From Microbulbifer sediminum (lineage in GTDB: Bacteria; Pseudomonadota; Gammaproteobacteria; Pseudomonadales; Cellvibrionaceae), in contig NZ_JAJSAP010000005.1 of the NCBI RefSeq assembly GCF_021729035.1, positions 186,001 through 250,000 on the forward strand: a DNA stretch of 64,000 nucleotides. Reading direction: 5' to 3'. Below are positions 27,278 to 37,416 of the stretch, in pieces; position 1 is the stretch's first letter; each line of letters begins with the position of its first letter. Below the pieces are notes generated by a model. The model saw only the letters and a list, made by a program, of their open reading frames with translations. It did no database searches and was not told the origin of the DNA. Made by a program: the position numbers and the translations under genes.

Positions 27278-27414
27278 CGCCCATATCATTTACGGGCACC
27301 TCGCGGAGTGCGGCAGGGTTATCGTGCATCACCCACAGCCAGTCCTGCCTGGCGCTTGTCACTACCAAAACGGCGCGAATAGCCGGCAGCCAGCAGGATG
27401 GCGGCATATTTCAT
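27234..27414 (-). pseudogene. MobA/MocA-like nucleotidyltransferase remnant: both ends kept, middle lost
   Basis: GGAAGG and an ATG at 27414 open MKYAAILLAAGYSRRFGSDK, the nucleotide-binding N-terminus of MobA/MocA-type nucleotidyltransferases. That frame stops at 27319. In another frame, MHDNPAALREVPVNDMGVNEDIDYPVDF is the C-terminal end of the same family. The central ~130-150 codons are missing, with the junction near 27330-27350. The 3' boundary is uncertain because this strand is open to 27171 under the mtfA gene. Confidence 0.72.
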
Positions 27415-27447
27415 AAGCCTTCCCGGGAAAGCCCTGGCTTTTCCGTA

Positions 27448-30400
27448 CTAGTAGTCCTTTTTCCACTGCAGCTCCACACTGCCGGCGCCACTTTCATTGC
27501 TGCCTGCAGATTTCAGCTCCAGGTTGAGATTGCGGCGCAACTCGATCTGCATTTCCGCCTCCCAGGGGTTCAGGGGGTCCGTACTGCGCTGCAACTGGAT
27601 AAAGATACGGCTGGTAATATATTTCCCCAGGCTGAGCGCATAGCGGTCCTGGCCCTCTTCGCCCTCTTCACTCTTGATATCCAGCGTATCCACGCCGAGA
27701 AGCTCCCGGGTTTTCGCCACCGGGTCAAAACCGCCACCATTGCCCTGCAAGGTGCGCACCACAGTCACCAGCCGCACTGCCTGCAGCGGCGAGATATCCT
27801 GCAATGACTTGCCGAACAGCAGCTGGGCGAAGATTTCGTCCTGGGCCGCCTCGGGGGTGGAACTGAACTCAATATTGAGGTCGTCCGCTGTGCCGGAAAT
27901 CTCCGCAATGATCTCGCCATCGCTGTATTCGTGGCGCCCCTTGACGAAAATCGCAGCCTCGCTGTTCTCGAACAACACACGCCCTTCCAGCAATTCGAAA
28001 CGCTTGCCCAGCAGGTCGAAGTCGCCGCGCACAATGGTCAGCTCACCGGACGCGTCGGGCTGGGCGGCGGTACCGGCGACATTCACCTGTCCCTGCAATT
28101 CCGAGTTGAGCCCCAGGCCACGCACATAGGACTGCTGGTCCAGCACCACCTGGATGGCCAGCGCGATATTTTCCAGTATGGGCGGTCCGCGTCGCTGCGC
28201 AGGGCCATCCACCTCCACTTCCACAACCTCGATTTCCGGCACACTGCTGCCAAACAGTTGCTCTACCTGCACTTCCAGTGGGCGCAGGGTCAGGCGGCCT
28301 TCGAGCCGCGCATCCTCAGTGGTACCGGTCAGGCCGAGCGTCCCGGAAACCGCGCCACGCACGGCAGGGGTATTCAGCAGGTGCAGTCGTCGTGCGCGCA
28401 GCTCGAACGCCAGCTGCGGTGCCCCCACTGCCGGGAAAGCCACGGCTCCACCGATATTGATCTCGCCGTTCTCCCGGTCTTCCGCCCGCGCCTGCTCTAT
28501 CACCCAGCGATCCGGGGTCAGGCGGGCCTGTAAGTTGATACGACGCAGGCGGGTATTGCTCGGGCGGTGCTCGTAAGCGCCACCCTCCAGGCTGAGCTCT
28601 CCCTGCATCTGCGGCTGTTCCACCGTACCGTCCGCATCCAGGTTGAACCGTAATTGCCCCTGCATGGCATGGATCTCGGGATCGAGTAACGCCGCAATCA
28701 CACTCAAGTCAGCAGTGCCCCTACTTTCCAGGGACAGGGGCAATGGCGGGCGCTCGCTGCCGGGCGGACGCTCCGCCAGGACTATTTCGAGTATCGGCGC
28801 CACCGCCAGCTGGGCGGTGGCTTCGGCCGCACGGCGCGCACCGCGGTCCGCCTCCAGTACTATCTCCAGCAGCGGTCCGCTTGTCTGCCAGCGGAGTGCC
28901 GCCGTCAGCGACTCGCCACCTGAGGCACTGTTGAGGCGCACTTCGCCCTGCAACTGCGGTTTGCGGGGGCTGCCGGCTGCTGTCGCCTGCAGGGTGATCT
29001 CCCCGCGTTCGTTCAGTTCGGCCGGTAGCCCCAGCTCCAGGTCGGCCAGCATCGCATTGCCCCGCAGCTCCAGGTCCAGCTCTTTTTCATTCAGGCTGCC
29101 ATCGGCCACCAGGCGGTTGCGTCCCACCCACAGAAGCTCGACGCCGGACAGGGAAATACTGCCCCGGCGATACCCCAGGTCCCCCTGCAGTCGCCAGGGT
29201 TCCTCGCGAAAACTGCCCTGCGCCAGGATATTGACCCGCGCCTCGGGGCTTGCGAAAGGCCCGGAAAACTCCCCATCGAGGCTCACTTCACCCTCGAGAC
29301 TGGACGACAGTGAAACACCCGCCAGCTGCGCCAGGGACACGGGAATATTGCGTCCCGCCACGGTTCCCCGGGCGCGCTTTTTACCCGGTTCCACAACACC
29401 ATCCAGCTGCAGCCAGGCCGCTCCCTGCCAGGCCAGCTGTCGCGCTTCCCGCGCCAACTGGCGTGCCCGCGCGGGACTCTGCTGTGGCGCATTCGGGTCC
29501 TCGCCGGTTTCATCGACCCTGATGACCGGTGACTGGCGCCCCGCCAGCGAGGTTACCCCGAAGCCCCGCCCCGGATCGAGGCTGGAAAGCTCCAGCCGGA
29601 TCCCATCCAGCTGCAGGCGATCCATGTTTCCGGCAACGCTACCCTCAAGGGAGTAGCGGTAGTCCCGGTACTTGCCATCGGACGCAACACGGGCCTGCAA
29701 CTGCGGCTTGCGCCAGGGCCCACTGACAGAGAGGTCGGCGTCGAGATTGACCGCGATACCGGCCAGCTCGGGTAAATCCACCAGAAGCCGGGGCGGAAAC
29801 TCATCCGCTTTCGCCGCCACCTGCAACCGCATGGTTTCTTTTTCCAGTGAGATGTCGCCGTCACCAAACAAGCGGAAGCGCTCCCCCGCCAGGGAGAACT
29901 CCTTCAGGCGGATTGCCTTCGCGTCTCCCTGCAAAGCGGCCCGCAGCTCCCCCTGAAGCTCGCCATATCGCGGGCTGGCCTTGATGTCGGCAGTAAATTG
30001 CGGATTGCGCCACGGGCCGCGGGCTGCAACCTGCACGCCGTCGATTGTGCCGGATAGCTCGGGGGGCAGCTCCACCTGGCTCTCCTCCGGCAGAATGGCC
30101 AGCAACCCGCGGATATCGTCCACCTGCAGCCGCGCCAGCTTTCCCTCCAGGTCAATGGATTCCGCGGGAATATCCACCTCCCCGGCCAGCTCCATCTGCG
30201 CCCCGGCAAATTCCACCGTCGCCGCTTCCAGCTGGATCACTTCATCCCGGGTCTGTACCCGCCCCTCCAGGTGCACCGGTTGCTGCCGGTAACTGCTGCG
30301 CAGCTCCAGCACCCCGGACACCGATGGCAATGACAGCGGTCCCTGCAGCGACAGGTCAGCACTGAGCCAGCCGCCACGCAGGAAATCCTGCCACGGCTGG

Positions 30401-31431
30401 GAAATAGACACTGGCAGCCGGTTGAGGCGGACATCCGCATCCACCTGTTCGCCACTCACAGAGCCGGAAATTTCATGGCGTGTGTCATCGACCTCCAGGG
30501 CCAGTCCTCCGGACTCGACCAGCCATGGGGACAGCGCCACCTCGAGGGGACCACTGAGCTCGAAGCGGTGGGAAACCAGCGGCAGCGAGAATTCCTCGAT
30601 GATGATTGCCAGCCGGTCACCGGACTCGCGCAGCGCAATCCGCCCCCGCGCATCCAGCGCCTGGCCGGCAGGCAGTTGCAGCAGTTTGCCAGCGAAACCG
30701 CCACTGTCCTCGCGCGCCACGAGTTCTACGGCGTACTGCCCATCACCGGTTTCGCTGGCCGCCAGGCTGACCAGCAACCCCGCGCCATCCAGTTCCCGCA
30801 CTTCCAGGGCGGCCCCGGTTTCCCCCTGCTTCCAGCGGAAGCGCCCGTTCGCATCCACTGTCACCACAGGCAGGTCCGGATAGCGCTGGTCAATCACCTG
30901 CAGGCGATCGAGATCCAGCTGTCCCAGCCTGATTGCGGGTATCTCCAGCGGTTCTGCGGGCCGGTCCTCCACCTCAGCCTCAGCCTGTTCCGCACTGGCC
31001 TCCAGCATGGACTGCAATACATCCATATCCAGCAACAGCTCGGTGGCAACCACGCGCTCTATATCCACCCGGCCGGCAAAAAGCCCCACCAGGTCGACGT
31101 CCAGCCCCAGGCCACGCGCCTGCAGCAATACCTCGCCGGCGTAATCGACTTTCAGAGTGGAAAAGGACCAGGCGCCCAGTCGCTTACTGCCCAGCTCGCC
31201 AGTCTGGATGCGCAAATCCGGCACCAGTCTCTCGGCCAGCGCCAGGCCCCCGTGCGTCAGTGCTACGCGCCCGGGGTTGGTGCCAACGAAATACAGCAGT
31301 GCCAGCACCAGTACCAACAGGACACTGGAAACCAGCGCCCCGCGGCCACTGAGGGAATGCCAGAAACTGCGGAGCACCGTGGCGATCGCCCGTACGAATC
31401 CCGACGCCAGTGCAGAGAATGACCGCCCCAT
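27448..31431 (-). CDS. tamB: Translocation and assembly module subunit TamB
   Basis: The 1327-residue protein has one N-terminal membrane anchor (about residues 34-53) and then a long run of amphipathic beta-strands of the AsmA/TamB kind. It ends with the DUF490 C-terminal region (SLGKYITSRIFIQLQRS... ELQWKKDY). TamB is thought to form a beta-taco groove across the periplasm that works with TamA in outer-membrane protein insertion and phospholipid transport. The start codon is one base beyond the tamA stop, and tamA is upstream on the same strand. Length agrees with the family. Confidence 0.93.
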   Translation of the reverse strand: MGRSFSALASGFVRAIATVLRSFWHSLSGRGALVSSVLLVLVLALLYFVGTNPGRVALTHGGLALAERLVPDLRIQTGELGSKRLGAWSFSTLKVDYAGEVLLQARGLGLDVDLVGLFAGRVDIERVVATELLLDMDVLQSMLEASAEQAEAEVEDRPAEPLEIPAIRLGQLDLDRLQVIDQRYPDLPVVTVDANGRFRWKQGETGAALEVRELDGAGLLVSLAASETGDGQYAVELVAREDSGGFAGKLLQLPAGQALDARGRIALRESGDRLAIIIEEFSLPLVSHRFELSGPLEVALSPWLVESGGLALEVDDTRHEISGSVSGEQVDADVRLNRLPVSISQPWQDFLRGGWLSADLSLQGPLSLPSVSGVLELRSSYRQQPVHLEGRVQTRDEVIQLEAATVEFAGAQMELAGEVDIPAESIDLEGKLARLQVDDIRGLLAILPEESQVELPPELSGTIDGVQVAARGPWRNPQFTADIKASPRYGELQGELRAALQGDAKAIRLKEFSLAGERFRLFGDGDISLEKETMRLQVAAKADEFPPRLLVDLPELAGIAVNLDADLSVSGPWRKPQLQARVASDGKYRDYRYSLEGSVAGNMDRLQLDGIRLELSSLDPGRGFGVTSLAGRQSPVIRVDETGEDPNAPQQSPARARQLAREARQLAWQGAAWLQLDGVVEPGKKRARGTVAGRNIPVSLAQLAGVSLSSSLEGEVSLDGEFSGPFASPEARVNILAQGSFREEPWRLQGDLGYRRGSISLSGVELLWVGRNRLVADGSLNEKELDLELRGNAMLADLELGLPAELNERGEITLQATAAGSPRKPQLQGEVRLNSASGGESLTAALRWQTSGPLLEIVLEADRGARRAAEATAQLAVAPILEIVLAERPPGSERPPLPLSLESRGTADLSVIAALLDPEIHAMQGQLRFNLDADGTVEQPQMQGELSLEGGAYEHRPSNTRLRRINLQARLTPDRWVIEQARAEDRENGEINIGGAVAFPAVGAPQLAFELRARRLHLLNTPAVRGAVSGTLGLTGTTEDARLEGRLTLRPLEVQVEQLFGSSVPEIEVVEVEVDGPAQRRGPPILENIALAIQVVLDQQSYVRGLGLNSELQGQVNVAGTAAQPDASGELTIVRGDFDLLGKRFELLEGRVLFENSEAAIFVKGRHEYSDGEIIAEISGTADDLNIEFSSTPEAAQDEIFAQLLFGKSLQDISPLQAVRLVTVVRTLQGNGGGFDPVAKTRELLGVDTLDIKSEEGEEGQDRYALSLGKYITSRIFIQLQRSTDPLNPWEAEMQIELRRNLNLELKSAGSNESGAGSVELQWKKDY

Positions 31432-31432
31432 A

Positions 31433-33220
31433 TCAGAACGCCTGCCCCAGGCTCACATAGACCTGGAAGTCGTCATCGAGGTCTTCACGCTTGTCCAGTG
31501 GAAAGGCAATATCGAAACGTACCGGCGCAAACGAGGTGAAATAGCGCACCCCAAACCCCGCCCCCCAACGCAGGGAATCGAACCGCAGTTCCGGCTTCAG
31601 GAAGGCGTTGCCGCCGTCGACAAACAATACCCCGCCCCATTTCTCGGTAATGCGCAGGCGGCCCTCCAGGGAAATCTCACTCAGTCCGCGCCCGCCAATC
31701 GGGTCGCTCAAGCGGACTTCCCCACCGGTTTCTTCCGGAGGAAGGGGAACCCTCGGTCCCAGTGCCTGATAGGCATACCCCCGCACGGACCCGCCGCCAC
31801 CGGCATAGAAACGCTCATCGGCTGGAACCTTTGAAACCTCGTCGACACCGGAGATCACCCCCGCCTTGACCCGCAGGGCAACGGTGGGTTCATACCGGGC
31901 TTCCGCGAAAGTGTGGTACCCGCTCATCACCAGGATGTTTTTGACAAAATTGGTGTCGCTGTTTCTGAGATCGATATAGGGCCGTACCTCAAGCGCGGCG
32001 GTCGCGCCCTTGCGGGCATCCAGCGGGGCATCGGTGGTATCCCATTTGAGGCCCAGGGGGAATGACAGCAGGTTGTAATCCTCCGGGATCGCACCCTCCT
32101 CATCCACCTTACTGAATTTCAGCTCGCTACCGATGCTCGCTGTGCGGTGCTTGCTCAGCTTGCGTGACACTGTGGCCCCGACGCTCAGGGACTCGGCCTC
32201 ATAGCTGTCACGCTCCTCATTGGACAGTTCCACCCTGCCGGTCAGGTCCTGGTCATCGCGGAGGAAGCGCGGCACCAACAGCCTGGCCCCCAGCTTCTGT
32301 TGCACCGGGTTGGCCTTGCCCTCGATATCGATTTTCTCACCACGATGGAATACATTCCGGTGTTCCCAGCCCGCCGACACCCCGGCGCCCTCACTGGAGG
32401 TGTAGCCGACACCCAGCTTCACCGTGCGGTGCTTGCGCTCCTGTACACGGAAAGTGATATCCACAATGCCGTTATACGGCTCGGAAACTTCACTGCCAAC
32501 ACCGGCAACCAGGTTAGTGCGCAGAAGCCTGAGCTGGGCTGCATCGAGCCGGCTGCGCTTGAAGCATTCACCGGAGGCCATCCCGACTTTATCCCGCAGG
32601 AACTCCTCATTGACCGTAGTCAGCCCCTCGATGAATACCTGGCCCACAACCACCTCGGGGCTGGGCGCCACACGGTAAACCAGTCGTGCCGCGGCCTCAC
32701 TGTGGATGACTGTCGCCTCGTAGCTCACGTCCACATTCAGCAGGCAGGCGTTGTCATTGAGGTACTTCTCGATCACCGTCACCCCTTCCTTGACCTTCTC
32801 GGCATTGAGGGGATCACCAACCTGCAACGGCAACGCGCCGAGTCCCCGGCGCAACTGCGGGGGCATCTCTACCGAAATGCTCTTGATCAGGTAACGGGGA
32901 CCGGGCTCGACACGGTATACGATTTTGCCATCGGTAACCGACTCGCGCACACGACTGTCGTAATAGCCCCGGGAACGCAACAGTTTGTCCAGGTTACCCC
33001 GTTCATAGCGGGCCACATCACGGGGATCCTCGTAGTTCTCCAGCACACTGCTGCCTTTGCGCAGCTCCTCCAGCTGCTCGCCCAGCCATTCCTGCAGCTC
33101 GCGGTCGCCCGCAACCCGCACCTTGAAATCCGGTAGCTGGTCAAAAAAGGGGATGGCGTGCGCGGCCCGCATGGAGCCGAACAGCACTGCCACCAGAAGA
33201 ATTCCGATGAGTGCGCGCAA
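31433..33220 (-). CDS. tamA: Translocation and assembly module subunit TamA
   Basis: The 595-residue protein is an Omp85-type barrel with a signal peptide (SMRAAHA), N-terminal POTRA domains (residues ~25-270), and a bacterial surface antigen barrel. The barrel contains GSVRGYAYQALGPR (conserved G-x-R-GY/F), and the last residue is Phe. It pairs with TamB immediately downstream. The 5' end is unusual: the frame starts at a TTG (33220) with no clear ribosome binding site, while an ATG at 33233 is out of frame. A later GTG inside the signal peptide is another option. Confidence 0.92.
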   Translation of the reverse strand: MRALIGILLVAVLFGSMRAAHAIPFFDQLPDFKVRVAGDRELQEWLGEQLEELRKGSSVLENYEDPRDVARYERGNLDKLLRSRGYYDSRVRESVTDGKIVYRVEPGPRYLIKSISVEMPPQLRRGLGALPLQVGDPLNAEKVKEGVTVIEKYLNDNACLLNVDVSYEATVIHSEAAARLVYRVAPSPEVVVGQVFIEGLTTVNEEFLRDKVGMASGECFKRSRLDAAQLRLLRTNLVAGVGSEVSEPYNGIVDITFRVQERKHRTVKLGVGYTSSEGAGVSAGWEHRNVFHRGEKIDIEGKANPVQQKLGARLLVPRFLRDDQDLTGRVELSNEERDSYEAESLSVGATVSRKLSKHRTASIGSELKFSKVDEEGAIPEDYNLLSFPLGLKWDTTDAPLDARKGATAALEVRPYIDLRNSDTNFVKNILVMSGYHTFAEARYEPTVALRVKAGVISGVDEVSKVPADERFYAGGGGSVRGYAYQALGPRVPLPPEETGGEVRLSDPIGGRGLSEISLEGRLRITEKWGGVLFVDGGNAFLKPELRFDSLRWGAGFGVRYFTSFAPVRFDIAFPLDKREDLDDDFQVYVSLGQAF

Positions 33221-33357
33221 AGAACTGATCCATTATTACGTGGCGTTTGCGCCGGAGAGCCGCTGCAAACGCAGCCCGCCCCACAGGACGGGAAGAAACT
33301 CCGTTTAACCTTCGATCGTGATTCGCACGGGAAGTTGCGCAACCCGGCCTTTTCTGC

Positions 33358-33735
33358 CTAGCGGGTGCTGTCGCTGCCGGTACCAAGCAGTGGGTTGCAG
33401 TCACGGATGATCACCCGGCCCTCCAGCAGGTTGCCCTTGGAGTACTCGGTAAAAATACACTGGTTGGTCTGCGGATCGTAATTCTCAATCCACAGATTAT
33501 CCTCTTTCCAGGTGGCGCCGATATGCCGGTGCCCCTCTGGCACGGAGATACGCATTACACCACCAAACCGCTTGACGAAAACCTGCTCAAAGTGAAAGTA
33601 ATACGCAAGCCAGCCCGTCAGGAAAATAATGACAGCGAAAATCCCCCCCGCTTTCAGGCTACCCATACGGCTGCCTGCCAGGAGCGATAGAACGACAAGC
33701 GCGATAACTGCGGCCCAATAGAGATAAGTGATCAT
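33358..33735 (-). CDS. Unknown small membrane protein
   Basis: I do not recognise this 125-residue protein. It has two hydrophobic helices (about residues 3-21 and 27-46) and a polar C-terminal domain (FGGVMRISVPEGHRHIGATW; YSKGNLLEGRVIIRDCNP) that could be a small beta domain in the periplasm or cytoplasm. It is upstream of tamA on the same strand but separated by ~137 bases. Confidence 0.6.
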   Translation of the reverse strand: MITYLYWAAVIALVVLSLLAGSRMGSLKAGGIFAVIIFLTGWLAYYFHFEQVFVKRFGGVMRISVPEGHRHIGATWKEDNLWIENYDPQTNQCIFTEYSKGNLLEGRVIIRDCNPLLGTGSDSTR

Positions 33736-33856
33736 TGATGCTCTTCCGTGAAGATTATTGGAAGTTATAAAAAGCGTTTAGTGCGACTTTAGGGTAGCGC
33801 AGTTTGGCAGGATTGGTACAGCGCCATAAGGTGGGCTGACGCCGCGGCGGGCTCAG

Positions 33857-33884
33857 GCGCCGGACGGTTTTACCCGGCCGGCGC
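33857..33884 (-). terminator. Possible terminator hairpin after the acetoacetate-CoA ligase gene
   Basis: GCGCCGG (33857-33863) can pair with CCGGCGC (33878-33884), starting 15 bases after the minus-strand ligase stop. The loop is long (14 bases) and there is no clear T run, so this is tentative. Confidence 0.35.
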
Positions 33885-33898
33885 TGCGTGGGAAGTTA

Positions 33899-35872
33899 TC
33901 AGTCGGACGCCAGCTCGGGCAGGTCCCGGTAGAGTTTCAGGGCCTCGGGATTTGCCAGCGCTTCCTGGTTCTTAACCGGCTTGCCGTGCACCACATTGCG
34001 TACCGCCAATTCGACGATTTTGCCACTGATGGTACGGGGTATATCGGCCACCTGGACCACCTTGGCCGGCACATGTCGCGGGGTGGTGTTGGCACGAATC
34101 GTGGTGCGAATTTTCTGCACCAGTTCATCATTGAGCTCAACGCCCTCGCGAAGCACCACGAACAACACCACACGCACATCGTCGCGCCACTCCTGGCCGA
34201 TGCAGATACAGTCCAGGACCTCCTCGACTTTTTCCACCTGGCGATAGATCTCCGCAGTGCCGATACGCACACCACCCGGGTTGAGCACCGCATCGGAACG
34301 TCCGTAGATGATCACGCCACCGTGCCCGGTGATTTCCGCGTAATCCCCGTGGGCCCAGACGCCCGGCCAGTTTTCGAAATAGGCGCTTCGATACCTTGAC
34401 CCATCTTCATCATTCCAGAAACCGATCGGCATGCAGGGGAAGGATTTCGCGCACACCAACTCGCCCTTTTCCCCGATCACCGGTTTTCCGTCATCATTCC
34501 AGACCTCAACAGCCATACCCAGTCCGCGACATTGCAGCTCGCCGGCATAAACCGGCAGGGCCGGATTACCCAGCGCAAAACAGGAGATGATGTCGGTACC
34601 ACCGGAAATGGAAGACAGGCACAGGTCGGCCTTGATATCCCGGTACACATAGCGGAAGCCCTCGTGGGCCAGCGGTGAACCGGTGGACAGCAGCGCGCGC
34701 AGCTTCTCCAGCTTGTGGGTCTCGCGGGGTTTGCGGCCAGCCTTTTCCAGCGCGGCAATATACTTGGCACTGGTGCCGAACACACTGATACCTTCCTCGT
34801 CGGCCATATCCCAGAGACTTTCCGCCGCCGGGTAGAAAGGTGAACCATCGAACAGCACCAGAGTGGCGCCACAGGCAAGGCCACTCACGAGCCAGTTCCA
34901 CATCATCCAGCCACAGGTGGTGAAGTAGAACAGGGTATCGTCGCGATCCAGGTCACAGTGCAGGCGGTGTTCCTTGAGGTGCTGGAGCAGCGTGCCCCCG
35001 GCCCCGTGCACGATGCATTTGGGCACCCCGGTGGTACCGGACGAATACATGATGTACAGCGGGTGGTTGAACGCCGTCTGGGCAAAGGCCAGTGGGCGTT
35101 CCGGGGCTTCCTCCAAAAAGGCTCCGATGGTGGTACCACCCGGCAGGTCGGTAACGGCCGCCGCAGTGTCGGCAGCGGAGCGCGCCACCGGCACCACCAC
35201 AATTTTCTGCAGCGAGTCGATGCGCGCGGCAATTTCCCGGATCCGGGGCAGCGAGTCGATGGTTTTGCCGTTGTAAAAGTAGCCCTCACAGGCAAACAGG
35301 ACCTTCGGTGCCACCTGGCCGAAACGATCCAGCACCCCGTTGATCCCGAAGTCCGGCGAGCACGACGTCCAGACGGCCCCCAGGCTGGCGGTTGCCAGCA
35401 TGGCAACCACGGTATCCATGATATTGGGCATGAAGCCGGCAACCCGGTCTCCTTCCCCCACACCCTGCTCCGCAAGTGCAGCGGCGAGGCGCTCCACCCG
35501 GGCAAACAGCTCTGCGTAACTGAGCTGGCGCCGGCTGCCGTTTTCGAGCCGTTCCACCAGCGCAATGCGATCGTCGCGGTAGCGCAACAGATTCTCGGCA
35601 AAGTTCAGTCGCGCCTGTGGGAACCAGCGTGCCCCGGGCATCTCATCATTCTCGAGCACAGTATCGCCCTGCTCGCTGGCAATCACCCCCATCTCTTCCC
35701 AGAGCAGTTTCCAGAACTCCTCACGGTGATCCACAGACCACCGGTGCAGTGCATCGTAATCTGCCAGCTCGATTCCGAACCGTTCGTTGACCAGGCGGCG
35801 GAAACCATCCATCTGGGTGGCAGCGACGGCCTCGGGGGTGGGTTGCCACAGGGGCTGCTTGGCATTACTCAT
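33899..35872 (-). CDS. Acetoacetate--CoA ligase
   Basis: The 657-residue adenylate-forming enzyme has the AMP-binding P-loop YIMYSSGTTGVPKCIVHG and the core GRSDAVLNPGGVRIGTAEIY. The N-terminal region (MPGARWFPQARLNFAENLLR) is the pattern typical of the acetoacetyl-CoA synthetase branch rather than acetyl-CoA synthetase. It activates acetoacetate to acetoacetyl-CoA, linking ketone-body or polyhydroxybutyrate turnover to central metabolism. It is divergent from a LysR regulator at 36033, which is a natural candidate regulator. The intergenic space contains an A/T-rich stretch (about 35960-36005) where both promoters probably lie. Confidence 0.92.
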   Translation of the reverse strand: MSNAKQPLWQPTPEAVAATQMDGFRRLVNERFGIELADYDALHRWSVDHREEFWKLLWEEMGVIASEQGDTVLENDEMPGARWFPQARLNFAENLLRYRDDRIALVERLENGSRRQLSYAELFARVERLAAALAEQGVGEGDRVAGFMPNIMDTVVAMLATASLGAVWTSCSPDFGINGVLDRFGQVAPKVLFACEGYFYNGKTIDSLPRIREIAARIDSLQKIVVVPVARSAADTAAAVTDLPGGTTIGAFLEEAPERPLAFAQTAFNHPLYIMYSSGTTGVPKCIVHGAGGTLLQHLKEHRLHCDLDRDDTLFYFTTCGWMMWNWLVSGLACGATLVLFDGSPFYPAAESLWDMADEEGISVFGTSAKYIAALEKAGRKPRETHKLEKLRALLSTGSPLAHEGFRYVYRDIKADLCLSSISGGTDIISCFALGNPALPVYAGELQCRGLGMAVEVWNDDGKPVIGEKGELVCAKSFPCMPIGFWNDEDGSRYRSAYFENWPGVWAHGDYAEITGHGGVIIYGRSDAVLNPGGVRIGTAEIYRQVEKVEEVLDCICIGQEWRDDVRVVLFVVLREGVELNDELVQKIRTTIRANTTPRHVPAKVVQVADIPRTISGKIVELAVRNVVHGKPVKNQEALANPEALKLYRDLPELASD

Positions 35873-36032
35873 CTCGTCTGACCTTCTGGCTACATTATTC
35901 TCCGGACCCGAAACTTAAGGCCCGCTTCTCTCAGGCACAATCATGCCTTGGTCTAACACTTAATAAAATTTAAAATAATTTAACATCTATTAAACAAACC
36001 TTAACATTTAGCGCCAAACCGGGGAAACGCCA

Positions 36033-36917
36033 GTGACCGCCACACTCAAGCAGCTACGGGCCTTTACGGCTGTTGCAAGGACTCGGAGCCTGGCCCAGGC
36101 CAGCGCCCTGCTGCACATCTCCCAGCCGGCACTGTCCGTCGCCATCCGCAACCTGGAGGAGGCCCTCGGTGGAGCCCTCTTCAACCGTGACAGCCGCCAA
36201 CTGGCACTGACTCCGGAGGGGCGTGAGTTTCTCGACCGCGCCGAACAGCTGCTCCATAACTGGGACCAGTCCGTCGACGCCATCCAGCAACGGTTCCGCC
36301 TGGAGCGGGGACAGCTGAACCTGGCGGTAATCCCGGCCTTCGCCCTCAACCGGCTGCCGGACCTGCTGGCCCGCTTTCACGGGCAACACCCCGACATCAA
36401 TATCGTGATCGAGGATATCGTAATGGAGCGGGTCCAGCGTGCAGTCCGCGAGGGGCGGGCCGAAATTGGCATCACCTTCCGCCCCGACGACCTGGGCGGC
36501 CTGGAGTTCATGGGCTTTGGCCGGGACCGGTTTATCGCCGTAATCCCTGCCACCCACCCGCTGGCGGGCAGGGAGTCCGTCACCTGGCGCGAACTCTCCC
36601 GGGAGCCGTTTATCGCCATGAACCGGGGCTCCGCCGTGCGGCGCTGGACGGATGGGGCCATGGCGGAAAGCGGTTATGAGGGCCGGTTACTGTGCGAGGC
36701 CAACCAGTTGAGCACCATTGGCCAGCTGGTCCGGGCGGGGATGGGGGTCAGTGTGGTCCCGGAGCTTTGCCGGCCACAGATGGATGGTTACGGCCTGTGC
36801 AGTCTGACACTGCGGGCACCGGTGGTAGAGCAGGAAGTAGGGGCACTGGTGCGGCGCCGGGGAGCCATTTCCGCCTCCGCCGACGCCTTCCTGGAAATGC
36901 TGACCGCTGCGGGGTAA
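36033..36917 (+). CDS. LysR-family transcriptional regulator
   Basis: The 294-residue protein has the classic N-terminal winged helix-turn-helix (TLKQLRAFTAVARTRSLAQASALLHISQPALSVAIRNLEEALG) and a periplasmic-binding-like co-inducer domain from about residue 90. The GTG start is preceded by GGGGA. It is divergently transcribed from acetoacetate-CoA ligase with ~160 bases between them, the usual arrangement in which a LysR protein controls the opposite gene; that target is an inference. Downstream is the convergent dps gene. Confidence 0.9.
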   Translation: MTATLKQLRAFTAVARTRSLAQASALLHISQPALSVAIRNLEEALGGALFNRDSRQLALTPEGREFLDRAEQLLHNWDQSVDAIQQRFRLERGQLNLAVIPAFALNRLPDLLARFHGQHPDINIVIEDIVMERVQRAVREGRAEIGITFRPDDLGGLEFMGFGRDRFIAVIPATHPLAGRESVTWRELSREPFIAMNRGSAVRRWTDGAMAESGYEGRLLCEANQLSTIGQLVRAGMGVSVVPELCRPQMDGYGLCSLTLRAPVVEQEVGALVRRRGAISASADAFLEMLTAAG

Positions 36918-36945
36918 CCCCGCATCACGGCAGCAGGCGACGAGA

Positions 36946-37416
36946 TTATTTGGTGGTGGCGCGCAGCATCCAGGCAGTTTTCTCATGCACGCTCATGCGG
37001 TCGGAAACCAGCGCCATGGTGGATTCATCCTCCGCGTCCTGCGCGGCCTTGAGTACCTCGCGACAGGTTTTCACCACCTGCTCGTGCCCACGAGTCAGGA
37101 TTTCCACCATTTTCTCCGCCGCCGGGACAGAGTCTTCCTCCTTGATAGAGCTGAGCTCTGCGAACGCCTTATAGGTGCCCGGGGCCTCCACATCCAGGGT
37201 GCGGATACGCTCGGCGATGTCATCGACAGCCTCGGCCAGTTCTGTGTAGTGTTCCTCGAACATCAGGTGCAACTCACGGAACAGCGGGCCGGTGACATTC
37301 CAGTGGAAATTATGTGTCTGCAGGTACAGCGTGTAGCTGTCCGCCAGCAAGCGCTTCAGGCCGTGGGCGACTTTCTCACGATTCTGCTCATCAATGCCGA
37401 TATCGATCTTGGTCAT
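36946..37416 (-). CDS. dps: Dps-family DNA-protecting ferritin
   Basis: The 156-residue four-helix protein has the dodecameric Dps ferroxidase residues in [19 protein letters not shown] and [11 protein letters not shown] (His plus Asp/Glu of the inter-subunit site). [13 protein letters not shown] follows the expected spacing. It stores iron and protects DNA from Fenton chemistry in stationary phase. Length is normal. No OxyR- or IHF-like site was obvious in the upstream region. Confidence 0.92.
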   Translation of the reverse strand: MTKIDIGIDEQNREKVAHGLKRLLADSYTLYLQTHNFHWNVTGPLFRELHLMFEEHYTELAEAVDDIAERIRTLDVEAPGTYKAFAELSSIKEEDSVPAAEKMVEILTRGHEQVVKTCREVLKAAQDAEDESTMALVSDRMSVHEKTAWMLRATTK

